A DNA stretch of 64,000 nucleotides from Linanthus parryae. Lineage: Eukaryota; Streptophyta; Magnoliopsida; Ericales; Polemoniaceae. The stretch is from NCBI GenBank assembly GCA_023055425.1, contig JALGPY010000003.1, forward strand, positions 73,879,491 through 73,943,490, read 5' to 3'. The position numbers were made by a program, and so were the translations under genes. The notes beneath the pieces are model-generated. The model was not told the origin of the DNA. It did no database searches and saw only the letters and a list, made by a program, of their open reading frames with translations. Positions 9,358-19,966 of this stretch are shown piece by piece; position 1 is the stretch's first letter; each line of letters opens with the position of its first letter.

Positions 9358-9974
9358 TGTAGATAGTGCTTTCTGAGCTGACAGATCTTGGCCACGTGGC
9401 AACCATCTAGCACACCATATTGTGCTCCACACACACTGGATCACCAGCCGAGCTGATCCATGTGGGGGCTGCGAGACAGAGCCCTCGCATACCACTGCAC
9501 GGGACTTGTAGGGACTTAGTGGTTTGGAGGCTAGAGTAAGCCCTGTCGCGTGCGAGCTAAGCCCACACGCGACCTTTAGTAACTGCTTTGAGAGATTTAT
9601 GGCACGAGCTCCATAAACCCGGTCAATCCGGTCAACCTCGTAACGGTTCCGGTATTCGCGCACAACGTGCTGTAACGGTCCCTATATACTCGGACGAACG
9701 TGCCGTTATGGTTAAGCTAATTAAGCCGCCATTAATGGGCGCATTAACCACACTACAACGGTCACGTTCTCTGCTATATATAGGACGTTAACCTTTCCAT
9801 ACAAAGGAAGACACACTAGCCATACGCGGAAGCTCTGCCGAACCTCTGTCTCTCTCTCAGAAATTACTACTGCCTTACTCTCTCCCTACACACAACCCAA
9901 CTCTTCCTGTGCGATCTCTGATCCTCTACATACGGTGTACACGGAGGTCTCCCCGCCGGAATCTCTTGTGCACA
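9358..9974 (+). mobile_element. 3' LTR of Tat element 1
   Basis: The 617-bp LTR starts TGTAGATAG after the PPT and ends ACA before copia gag sequence. It matches both LTRs of element 2 in reverse complement. A G-box (CACGTG, 9393-9398) lies near the U3 start and is kept in all three LTRs. A TATA box (CTATATATAGG, 9774-9784) probably sets the U3/R border about 30 bp downstream. GC-rich inverted repeats occur around 9540-9575. Confidence 0.88.
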
Positions 9975-10003
9975 ACTGTATAAGATTTAACCATATAGTA
10001 ATT

Positions 10004-11410
10004 ATGAGTACTGCAGGTGATGGCGGTTTCTCACAGGGACGCGCTTCCATTATATCTCCTCTATTTTGTGGAGACAACTTTGCTCACTGGAAAGCCCTGA
10101 TGAAGATGTTCGTCATTGATCAGGACATAAAACTTTGGACCATTATTCAGAATGGACCTCACCCTTTCTTTACAAAGAATGATGGGATAAAAACTCCCAA
10201 ATCTGAAGACTCACTCTCCTCCTCTGAGTTAGAACAATAATCTAAGAATTACAAAGCTATTAACATATTTTTTTGTGCTTTGAGTACAGATGAATTCAGC
10301 AGGATTTCAGGCTTCCAGGAAGCCAAAGAAATCTGGGAAAAGCTTGTGGTGACATTTGAAGAAACTAGTCAAGTCAAGGAAACAAAGATCAATATCTATC
10401 TCAGGCAATATGAACTGTTCAAGATGAATGAAGATAAGTCAATCAGAGACATGTTCAAGATGTTTACAAACATGGTCAACAACCTTGATTCTTTGGGAAA
10501 ACATATTACCAATGAAGAAAAGGTGAGGAAGATACTGAGAAGTCTTCCAAAGGCCAAATGGGAACCAAAGACAACAGCCATTGAAGAAGCTCAAGATGTC
10601 TCATCACTACAACTTGATGACCTACAAGGGAAGCTCATGACACATGAAATATCCATGAATGAAGCTGATGGGGAGCTACATGAAGGTGTCAAGAACTTAG
10701 CACTCAATGATAAAGAGAATGAGAAAATTCAAAGCCCTGAAACTAAAGATGATGATAATGAAGATCCTTTTGCATTGATCTCCAAAGCCTTGACCAGAAT
10801 TCTCATGATGAAGAAAAACTTTGGAAACAAAAACTTCAACAGAGAAAGAAACAGATCATCCAGTGACAAGGACTACAAAGGTAAGTCTTCTTCACAAAAT
10901 AAATGCAAAGTCATGAACTGCTTTGAGTGTGGTGATGCAGAACACTTGATAAGAGACAGTCCACACAAGAAAAGCAAGAACTTCCAAAAGAAAAACCATG
11001 ACAGGAGAAAGAAAGCTATGATAGCTTCATGGAGTGACTCAGATAGCTCAAGTGAATTTGAATCTGAAGAAGAACATGCTTAGCTATGTTTCATGGCCAA
11101 GCATGATGAAAGTTTCGAGAATAACATTAAGGTAATGGTAAACTGTTTGATTTCAAAACCAAAAGATGCTCTTTGAGATTATCTCATAACAATGCTCTTA
11201 AATGAAGAAGATTATCTGAAAGAGATCAGAATTTTGAAAGAAAAAGTTCATGAGCAAGCAAAAGAGAAGTTACAACTTGTTTGTCTAAATCAGAATCTTG
11301 AAATCTCTCAGAAGAAAACTGACAGTGATTTCAAGGCCTTGGAAACCAGTTTCAAAGCCTTGAAAACACAAGTCAAGGAAGTAGTCAATGAGAACTCTTT
11401 TGATGAGTAA
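10004..11410 (+). pseudogene. gag: Copia A gag, with in-frame stops
   Basis: The frame starts ATG at 10004 and stays the same throughout, but has a TAA at 10238, a TAG at 11081, a TGA near 11174 and a stop at 11408. It contains the FAHWKALMKMF start region typical of copia gag, the KINIYLRQYELFKMNEDKSIRDMF core, and a first zinc knuckle near 10910 (CFECGDAEHLIRDS) whose last Cys is Ser. An acidic Ser-rich patch follows, then a coiled coil with the paired FKALK repeats (about 11325-11375). Confidence 0.85.
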
Positions 11411-12955
11411 CAAACTTTTTAATCTGAAACATCAGGTTAATGAATTAGATGAACAAAAGACTACTCTTGCTGAGAAACTTCAAGAATCTGAATTAGTCAA
11501 AGTCAAGCTTGCAGGCTAAGAACAAAATTTAAGCTTGATTCTTGGAGGAAGTTCCAAGTCTGTTCATAAAACTGGTATTGGATACAATTCAAATTATCCA
11601 AGAAACAACAATACCAGATTTGTGAAAGCTGGAAGCAAAATTCTCCTAAGTGTCATTTTTGCAACAAGATTGGTCATATGAAGAGACCCACATATAATGA
11701 GGAACACATTTCCATTTCAACTTACAGGACAAGTCAGGAAGATTTGGATTCCTAAAGGGGTCAGACCACCTAATATGATTGATCATGAGTATGAGTCCAA
11801 ATTCAACACTTGGTCTAACAGCTGGGTAAGGCAGTGATTGGTGTTTGCAGGTTGTCACCAACATCAAAGAACAGAAGTGGTTTATGGATAGTGGTTGCTC
11901 AAGAAACATGAGTGGAAAGAGATCCCTATTCTCATAATTGAAAGACAATGTGAAGGTTTAATTACTCTTGGTAACAAAGAAAAATGCAACATTCTTGGTA
12001 TTGGTAAAATTGGTACGGATTCTGAAAATTATATTTCTGATGTGTATCTAGTTGATGGTTTGAAATTTAAGTTGCTTAGTGTATCTCAGCTTTGTGATGA
12101 TGGCGACAAGGTTATCTTTGATAAAGAGAAGTGTGTGGTGCAAAATGAGAAAATCAGGAAATTGCATGCTCACAGCCTCCAGATCAAACAATGTTTATAC
12201 TTTTCAGACTAACAAAGTTGCAGGAAAAAGCTTAAAGTGCTCAAGGCCTTGAAAGAGGATTCAAGGGTTTGGCACAGAAAGCTTGGTCACATTAGCTTGC
12301 ATACCTTGAACAATTTTGTCTCCAAGGACCTGGTAAGAGGATTACCACCTATCAAGTTCAAAGAAGATGATGTATGCAAAGCTTGTGCTCAGGGTAACCA
12401 GACCAGAAGCTCATTCAAACCAAATAAGTTTGTAAGTAACTCTAGACCTATTGGAATACTTCACATGGATCTGTGTGGTCCTATGATGAAACCAACCCCA
12501 AAATAACTCCTCCACGTAATGGAGTTTTTGAAATAAATAAAAGGACTCTTGAAGACATGTCAAGGATAATGCTTCTAGAAAATAAGCTGCCAAAACATTA
12601 TTGGGCAGAAGCTGTGAATACAGCAAATTATATTCTGAACAGGTGCTTGATCAGGCCTATCTTGAAGAAAACCCCCTATGAACTCTTCAAAGGAAGAAAG
12701 CCAAACATATCATACTTCAGACCATTTGGCTGCATATGCTATGTCCACAATAATGGTAAGGACAACATGGGTAAGTTTGATGCAAGAAGTGATGAAGGTA
12801 TATTTCTTGGTTACTCTCTTACTAGAAAAACTTATAGAGTTTATAGTAAAAGAACCAAGCTGGTTGAAGAAAGTATTCATGTTATTTTTTATGAAAGCTA
12901 TGATGGTTCTTTGAGTGAAAGTTTTGCAGACCTGAATCGGAACAAGCATGAATAA
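11411..12955 (+). pseudogene. pol: Copia A gag end, protease, pre-integrase and integrase remnants
   Basis: After frameshifts near 11410, 11640 and 11870 the protease region is degraded. An intact pre-integrase stretch (12237-12506) has the HHCC finger (WHRKLGHISLH and CKACAQG) and the first integrase Asp (LHMDLCGP). About 235 bp are then missing compared with element D (junction near 12503), which removes the second catalytic Asp. The C-terminal half resumes at 12508 in another frame and runs to 12955, keeping the catalytic Glu region and LPKHYWAEAVNTANYILN. Confidence 0.82.
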
Positions 12956-13239
12956 GAAGAAGAAGCTGAGAACTCTCTTGGGTTCAAGAAAGGTTCAGAA
13001 GGAAATAGAAGTCATTTTCAAGACCTTGAAAATAAGTCCCAAGTCTTTGAAAATAGAGATCAAAGCCTTGAAAAAGATGATCAGAAAGAGATGAATGATC
13101 TTGCCACTACTTCAAGACCAGAAAAGATCAATGGATAACTTGAACCATGGTCTCCAAGAAAAAGATTCAAATATCTTTCATCTTATCCAGCTGACAATAT
13201 CATCTCTGACCCAACCAATGTCACACAGAAAAGGTCACA

Positions 13240-14790
13240 GTTGAAGAATCCCTGTGCTTTAATGCCTTCATTTATCTTGTAGAACCCAAAACTGTGAAAG
13301 AAGCTTTACAAAAAGCAGACTGTATTATAGAAATGCAAAGTGAACTCAAAGAATTTGAAAGAAACAAGGTATGGAACCTAGTTCCTCCACCTACAAATCA
13401 GTCTGTCATTGGTACCAGATGGGTGTTCAGAAACAAATTGGATGAGAATGACAAAGTGATCAGAAACAAAACAAGGTTAGAAGGTATTGATTATGAGGAA
13501 ACTTTAGCTGCAGTTGCCAGTTTAAAAGAAATTAGAATTCTGCTTGCATTTGCATCTTTCAAAAACATGAAGCTATTTCAAATGGATGTGAAATGTGCAT
13601 TTCTGAATGGATACTTGCAAGAAGAATTTTATGTTGCACAACCTCTTGGTTTTTAAAGTGCTAAGTTTCCAGATCATGTTTATAAACTTGAAAAATCTCT
13701 TTACGGTTTAAAACAAACTCCAAGGGCTTGGTATGAAAGATTGTCAAAGTTTCTGCTTGAAAATGATTTCAAAAGAGGATTGGTAGACAAGACCCTTTTC
13801 ATAAAAACTCATGATAATGATTTATTTGTAGTTCAAATTTATGTTGATGATATTCTGTTTGGAGCTACTAATGATTCTCTATGCAAAGAATTCTCAAGTC
13901 TTATGAGCAGGGAATTTGAAATGAGCATGTGAGAGTTGAACTTCTTCCTTGGACTTCAAATACATCAATTGAAGAAAGGAATCTTTATGCATCAAAGCAA
14001 GTATATCGGGGACTTTCTGAACAAGTACAACATGTCTCAATCCAAAGAGATCAAGACTCCAATGAGTTCTACACTATCTTTAGATAAAGATGAATCTGGT
14101 AAGAGTGTCAATGTGAAATAGTATAGAGATATGATTGGATCATTACTATACCTTACTGCTAGTAGACCAGATATCATGTTCAGTGTATGTATGTGTGAAA
14201 GATTTCAAGCCGATCCAAAAGAATCACACTTAACTGCTATGAAGAGAATATTCAGACATCTCAATGGTACCAAAGACATAGGGCTTTGGTATCCAAGACA
14301 TTCTAACTTCTCTTTGAATGTCTTTTCAGATGCTGATTTTGCAGGTTACAAAGTTGATAGAAAATGTACTTCTGGAACTTGTCAATTTATTGGATCATCA
14401 CTGATCAGTTGGCATTCCAAGAAACAAAACTCAGTTGCTCTATCAACAGCTGAAGCTGAATATATATCTGCTGGAGCATGTTGTTCACAAGTGTTGTGAA
14501 TTTCTCAACAGTTGAGGCATCTTGATTTGATTTCAGAAGTATTCCCATCAAATGTGACAACACTAGTGCAATATCTATCACAAAGAATCCAGTACAACAT
14601 TCAAGAACCAAGCATATTGATGTTAGACATCATTTCATCAGAGATCATGTTGAGAAAGGTGATATTGTTCTTTAATTTGTTTCTACTAACATGAAACTTG
14701 CAGATATCTTCACTAAACCATTTTCAGATGAAAGATTCGCAGCTCAAAGACTGTAATTAGGCATGCTAAATAAGGATGCATTGGTTTAGG
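13240..14790 (+). pseudogene. pol: Copia A reverse transcriptase and RNase H
   Basis: The RT frame is readable from 13294 with stops at 13654, 13930, 14119 and 14497. Landmarks are [32 protein letters not shown] and the active-site YVDD near 13840 ([10 protein letters not shown]), still intact. A short in-frame loss removes the RLVAQ block near 13475. RNase H (14131-14790) keeps FSDADFAGYKVDR and STAEAEY. After 14500 the frame shifts. The pol end lies at about 14790, where GGTTTAGGGGGAGCATCAGG forms a purine-rich tract found also in E. Confidence 0.85.
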
Positions 14791-15247
14791 GGGAGCATCA
14801 GGTAAGGAAGGTAAGTTTTTATGTGTTTCAAAGGTTTGAACTGATTTTCAAAGCCTTGAAAATCTATTCAAAGCTTTGGCCTTATGTGTTTCAGCTTAAT
14901 AGCATTTCAAGACCTTGAAACCATTTTCAAAGCCTTGAAAATAAGTCTGATAACTGATTAGTGAATAAATTTTTGATCTTTCAGTATTGGGTGCTATCTC
15001 TGTAGATATTTGCTCAATATTGCCCCTACCGTTTTCAAAATTGATTTTCAGCCAAATATAGTAATTAAATTATTTATTTACAACGACTTCAAAGATTTGA
15101 ATTTTTGTTGATCATTACAAATCTTTTAAGATCAGAAAAAATATTACGGTTTCCTTTTCAAATACAAACTCTCTGAGTATTTATCTCCTTCTCCTCTCCT
15201 TCACCCCGTATCAAATCCACCTCTATCTATTCTTCTTCCAAACCCTA
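14791..15247. other. Spacer between pol and env-like ORF with palindrome repeats
   Basis: Non-coding. It holds several copies of the TTTCAAGGCCTTGAAA-type palindrome (14828-14945) and ends in the leader AACCCTAATG of the env-like ORF. Equivalent spacers occur in E (20757-21212) and B (49389-49860). Confidence 0.7.
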
Positions 15248-15750
15248 ATGAGCACTAGAAGAGCCTCAGACCGAATCAAGATGGTTGGAAGATCCAAACA
15301 GAGTACATCGAAGAAAAGAAAGGCAGCAGTGGATGAATTTCAAGAGATAATTGGAGACTCTAGCTCTAGAACTCCTAGTGCAGAGGCAATTGCAGAGCTT
15401 CCTCCACCCAAAAAGAAAGTCAAGAATGATGCAACTCCCTCCTCAGAAAATAAGAAGAAGAAGAAAGAGAAGCTGCTGCAGAGAAGCAACCTGAAATAGA
15501 GATCTCTTGCCCCAAGAAGTTGAAGAAAAATAAGAAGGTAACTCAAGATGAAAAAGGGAAAGGAAAAGTAACTGAGGAACAATCAGAAGACAATGTGGAG
15601 AAAGCATTGCAGATGTACTCAAAGAATACTGCTCCTGATGAATTTTGGTTCATCTCAAATACTTCAAAAGGTCAGTGGTTAGATGGCTTTGCTTCTAGGC
15701 CTAATGCTTCATGTAGCCTGGTCAACATGCATGATATGAGAATGGACCTG
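15248..15750 (+). pseudogene. Env-like ORF of copia A, broken
   Basis: The ORF starts MSTRRASDRIK with a lysine-rich NLS-like start (SKKRKAAVDE), stops at 15499 and goes on in another frame from 15520. It shares the WLDGFAS block and the basic N-terminus with the env-like regions of E and B. An extra ORF behind pol is typical of SIRE/Maximus elements, where it is called envelope-like; I see no signal peptide or membrane segment here, so that function is not shown. From about 15750 the frame carries a chromovirus-like tail. Confidence 0.68.
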
Positions 15751-15954
15751 CCCAATGACATGGAGCAAGGATCCAAGGATGTACATGATGAAATTGAAGC
15801 TGAAGATGAGCTTGTTGTACCAGCTAGTCCAATGACCCGTTCAAGAGCTAAGAAGTTCAATCAAGCTATTGGTGGACTACTTAATCGAATGAAGACTCAT
15901 CATGTCCAAAATAGCAAGCAAGGAATCACTGTGAATTTAATTCAAGCTGAATGA
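15750..15954 (+). pseudogene. pol: C-terminal end of a Ty3/gypsy polyprotein fused to the env-like ORF
   Basis: The last about 65 codons contain SPMTRSRAKKFNQAI followed by a short tail to the stop at 15954. The MTRSRAK motif is common at the C-terminal end of plant chromovirus-type gypsy polyproteins and does not fit the copia env-like region of B. The frame is continuous with the copia env-like piece, so this is a chimeric open frame made by a junction near 15750. Confidence 0.6.
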
Positions 15955-16539
15955 TTTCAACAGATGGGAAAGGTGTCCAAAGGTACTATTTTTCTCTTTT
16001 CAAGTTTTTATCCAAATGGGTTTTTCTTGATAAGGATTTTAACGAGGCAGTTGTGTCACTTTCATCAAATGCCCATTTGTTAAATCCATCCCAAGGCTGG
16101 TCCATAATTCAGCCATGAAGATTGAAGAGCTCAAGAAGAAATAAATGCAGTCCAACTTCAGATTTCAAAGCTAGTCAAGCTTAGTTAATGATGTCTTGTT
16201 CCAAGTAGATTTAATTATCCTTTGAATAACCTTTCATTTTCAGTTTCTTTTCTCTATAAATTGTAATGAGCTGAATATTGAAAATTAGTCAATGAAGTTA
16301 TCAATTTTTAGAAATCTCTTTGTGAGTTTTTCACTGTTGGTGAGTTTATCCAACACAACCTGATCTTCGGAGAGATTCCAAGATCGCAGATCCCTTTGGT
16401 GAGATGCTAAAGGTCTGACTGGTTTATCAAAGGAACTTACACATTCCTTTGTGGTGCCATTCACTCCACCATCCATTTTCCCCAAGGAATATCCATTTCT
16501 CAATCTCAAGTGCAGATCCGTAGGCTCGGATCATATCAA
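15955..16539 (+). mobile_element. LTR (and 3' UTR) of chromovirus-like element F
   Basis: The sequence between the pol end and the primer site at 16541 must contain an LTR. Its right end is ATCATATCA at about 16539. The left end is not clear. The first part (GGGTTTTTCTTGATAAGG, 16018-16035) resembles the 3' UTR of plant gypsy elements. No second copy is in the window. Confidence 0.55.
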
Positions 16540-16540
16540 G

Positions 16541-16554
16541 TGGTATCAGAGCAC
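16541..16554 (+). other. Primer binding site of element F (tRNA-Met type)
   Basis: TGGTATCAGAGCAC matches the widely used complement of the 3' end of initiator tRNA-Met and starts two bases after the LTR end. Gag follows at about 16691. Confidence 0.85.
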
Positions 16555-16690
16555 ACTTAGAAATTGAGTATTCTGTTTTACCTAAAAAAAGTACTATCGT
16601 CCTCGTTTGAATTGTTTCTTGTTTATGTTCCATTTATGTTTCAAAAAGAACAAGTTACTGGTGATTGTTTGCTATAATTTTCAGATCATC

Positions 16691-17710
16691 ATGTCGGGAT
16701 GAGAGGGATAATCCAACCGCAACAATAAGCTTCTTATTGAAGCTATCACTGCAAAAATGGAGAAAATGATGGACACCAAATTTGATTCGTTTCGCCAAGA
16801 GCTTGGGGTACGATCTGATCATGGAAGCGGTTCACATCCAATGAGAAGGCACCGAACAGAACTTCGAAGACACTCCCATGATGAAGAGTCTGAAGAGTAC
16901 TACATCAACCGAAGTAGTCGTTCTCAAAACAGCCAACGAAGGCCTAGACGTGCGCGAAATTGAGAAGAAGAGAATATTGGTTTTAAAATCAAAATCCCTC
17001 TATTCCATGAAAAGAATGATCCTGATGCATACTTGGAGTGGGAAAAGAAAATAGAGTTGGTCTTTGATTGCCAACACTACACCGAGATCAAGAAGGTACA
17101 AACTGCAGCCACTGAATTTTATGATTATGCGCTAAGTTGGTGGTATCAACTTTCTACTTCTAGAAGGCTTAACCTAGAGCACCCGGTAGAAACATGGGCC
17201 GAAATGAAAAGGATCATGAGAAAGCGTTTTGTACCAAGTTACTATCACTGTGAGTTGCACAACAATCTGCTAAGACTTGCTCAAGGAAATCAAAGTGTTG
17301 AAGATTACTATCAAGAAATGGAAACACTTATGATTCGAGCAGATGTTCAAGAGGATGGAGAAGCAACCATGTCCAGGTTCTTAGGGGGTTTAAATAGAGA
17401 TATTCAAGTCAGAGTTGAGATGGGGCACTATGTTGACTTGGAATAGATGCTACACAAGGCTATTCTAGTTGAGCCACGACTTAAGAGGAAAGGATCTTCA
17501 CGTTGCTCTTATGGGGATGGAAATAGTACCTCTAAATCTAGCTTTCGGGCAGAGGATAAAGCTAATTCTCAAGGAAGTGCCAAGCAGCCAACTACTCAAA
17601 AGAATGAAACCAAGTCATACGTTTCCAGTCAAGGAGACAAAGAGAAGGCCTAAACAAGAACTAGCAGCGTGAAGTGTTACAAATGTCAGAGCGTAGGGAA
17701 CTATGCACGT
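16691..17710 (+). pseudogene. gag: Element F gag, broken
   Basis: ATG at 16691 is followed by a TGA after three codons. Readable parts are 16757-16963 (charged N-terminus) and 17033-17446, the gypsy gag core (KIPLFHEKNDPDAYLEWEKK, FLGGLNRDIQVRVEMG), then 17447-17650. The zinc knuckle near 17672-17713 reads CYKCQSVGNYAREC: the His of CCHC is Asn. The gag type fits plant chromoviruses, perhaps the Reina or Tekay side. Confidence 0.78.
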
Positions 17711-17713
17711 GAA

Positions 17714-18481
17714 TGCGTCAATAAGAAAGTTATGGTGCATCGAGAAAGTGGAGAAATTGAATCCGAAGAAGAACAACCAGATTCAGAATCATCATTGGAT
17801 GAGCATGAAAAATTTGCGGCTAAAGGAGATTTGCTAGTAGCAAGAAGGTATTTAAACATCCAAAACAAGACCAAGGCGCAAGAACAAAGAGATAATTTTT
17901 CCACACACGATGCCTTGTACGTGGAAAGGTTTGCAGTATCATCATTGATGGAGGAAGCTGCACTAATGTGGCTAGTGAAACAATGGTCAAGAAGCTTGGT
18001 TTGAAGGAAAAGAAGCATCTAAAACCATATGATCTGCAATGGCTTAATGATAGTGGTGAAATGAAAGTAAAAAGCGAAGTGGTGGTGACTATATCAACTG
18101 GTAAATACGAGGATGAGATTTTGTGTGATGTTTTACCAATGGAGGAAATTCATATACTGTTAGGGAGGCCGTGGCAAAATGACCAGAAAGTGTTTCATGA
18201 TGGCTTCACAAATCGCCATTTCTTCGAGTTCAAAGGAAGGAAAACTATCTTGGTTCCCATGACACCACAAGAAGTGTACCAAGATCAGCTTCGACTAAAG
18301 CACAAGGAAGAGATCGTAAGAAAACAATCAAACTTCTTTGCCGACAACAAAGAAGTTAAGCAATCTTTATTTTCTATTCAGCCTATGTTGTTGTTTGTTT
18401 ATAAAGAAGCTCGAGCTTATCTAACGTTGCACCGGTTGTACCGAGTGAGATAAAATCTCTTTTGCAGGAATATGAAGATGT
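17714..18481 (+). pseudogene. pol: Element F aspartic protease and start of RT linker, cut by copia E
   Basis: An acidic linker (17740-17830) is followed by IIDGGSCTNVAS at 17941, the protease active site in the DGG form seen in many plant gypsy elements, and by the ILLGRPWQ flap region near 18150-18175. The frame goes on to about 18450 and then, in another frame, EIKSLLQEYEDV, the usual run-up to RT. It stops at 18481, exactly where the LTR of copia E begins. No continuation of F is found in the window. Confidence 0.8.
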
Positions 18482-19787
18482 TGAAAGTGTGAGTGTGCAG
18501 GTAGTAATGCAGCTAAACTACTCTAGAAGGGGGGTTGAATAGAGTATGCCAACTTTTTACAAAACTTGCTAGCAAGATGAGATCTTGTGAAAATTAGGAA
18601 AGTTCAAGGCCTTGAAAACAAGTTCAAGCCCGTGGAAGAATTGCAGTTTGTATAAGCAAGTAAATCTTTTTCAAGGCCTTGAAAACAAGTTCAAACCCTT
18701 GAAAAACAGACAGTTTTGTGTGCTACAAAAACTATGAAAATGAATGAACTGTAAATGCAAGAGACAAGTGATTCATAGAGTTCAGTCCACTTGGACCTAC
18801 GTCTCTACCTCAGGGAGTAGATCCCTGCAGGATTTTCAACTCAATTCATTTTTTTTGAAGCTAAGTACTAGATCTCAAGCACAGAGAGTTCCCTTACTCT
18901 GTTACAGCTTGTGGTTTTCTCTAACCTACCTAGTACCTGCTCTAGCTGACAGATTAACTAATAATTCTCTATTGTTCACTTTGAAAAATCCTTGTAAATG
19001 GATATAGATGAATTACAGAAATGATCTACCAATAAAGTACAATATATAAGAAAACTTAGTGTGTTGAAATTGCAGTAACAAGTGTAGTGATATTCTGTGA
19101 ATGGATTGGAAGAATGATGAACTTCTTTGATGCTTCTCAATCCATAAATCTTTCTCTCTTTTTGCCCGTTGAGTATTGTTTCTTGTTGCTTCAAAATTGA
19201 GCTCTATTGAAACTTCAAACAGCTCTGCAAATCTTCCCATATTTTCAGCAACAAACTTCCTATTTTGTAGGCAACAGACTTGACTTCTTTGACATCTTCT
19301 CCGACGGTTGGATGATCACAATCTTCAGAAAATTTGTTGTGATATTTCGTTTAAACATCTTGAGAAGCTTTCATCCAAGTATGATTGATCACAGGATCAA
19401 AGTGTCCAACTGCTTCCAAATCTGCATAAGTCCAGTTTAGGAAACAATCCTGCAGATTTTGGAAATAAGATTTCCTGCAATATCAAAGTCAAATAGATGA
19501 TATTCTATGTTCAAACGTGTTAGGATGCTTTTTCTCTCATCATCAAATAACAATAAATCAAACATATAAAGTATAGATAAGGAATCAGCTCAGAGAGTTT
19601 GCAGAAAACTCCCCCTGAGAATGTTCACACAGGTTAAGCAGTTTCAAGGCTTTGAATCCATTTTCAAGGCCTTGAAAATAGCTAAACTATTTTCAAGGCC
19701 CATGATAATTGACTCAAGTCTTTGAAATCTAGTTCAAGGCCTTGAAATAGTCAAACTATTTCAAGCCTTGCACAACCTGATCTTACA
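18482..19787 (-). mobile_element. 3' LTR of copia E/C
   Basis: 1306 bp. On the minus strand it starts TGTAAGATCAGG right after a purine tract (AAGGGGAAGAT, complement of 19788-19798) and ends CACTTTCA at 18482. It matches the LTRs of D and B. It contains a C-tract hairpin (18519-18546) and many TTTCAAGGCCTTGAAA-type palindromes (18600-18690, 19640-19770). A second purine run with GGGGGAG lies inside it near 19610. Confidence 0.82.
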
Positions 19788-19798
19788 ATCTTCCCCTT
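19788..19798 (-). other. Polypurine tract of copia E/C
   Basis: On the minus strand AAGGGGAAGAT sits directly before the LTR start TGTAAG. The place and composition fit the plus-strand primer. Confidence 0.6.
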
Positions 19799-19966
19799 GA
19801 TGAAAGACAAAACCAAATTATCTTTGATCCTTATTCTTTACAAAAAATAATGGTTAGTTTATAATAACACAGTAATTCAAAAAAGATCCAACTTATTCAT
19901 ATTACTATCAGAAAGTAAAGAGTTTAGCAAAAAAATAAATTAGATAAAAACCAAAACCTAAAACCC

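Larger units (their letters stand above)
1..9974 (+). mobile_element. Tat-lineage (Retand-like) Ty3/gypsy element 1, left part outside window
   Basis: This is the 3' part of a large LTR retrotransposon read on the plus strand. In order it holds the RNase H and integrase end of pol, palindrome repeats, a 55-bp tandem array, a small antisense ORF, a spliced antisense gene, a polypurine tract and the 3' LTR. A second copy of the same family with the same order lies at 33752-48310 on the other strand, which fixes the limits. The Tat lineage is known to carry a second archaeal-type RNase H and additional ORFs, in Retand/Grande types antisense between pol and the 3' LTR. The right edge joins copia gag sequence directly at 9975, so the element is inserted in copia element A. 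LTR 5', gag, protease and RT lie left of the window. Confidence 0.88.
9975..15750 (+). mobile_element. SIRE-like Ty1/copia element A, 5' end cut by Tat element 1
   Basis: Plus-strand copia sequence starts at ACTGTATAAG, which in element D follows the primer site by a few bases. Gag, protease, integrase, RT, RNase H and an env-like ORF follow in copia order. The gag type (extra gag length with coiled coil and two CCHC knuckles) and the env-like ORF behind pol fit the SIRE/Maximus group. The 5' LTR and primer site must lie left of Tat element 1. The right end fuses with chromovirus sequence near 15750 and no 3' LTR is seen. Confidence 0.8.
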
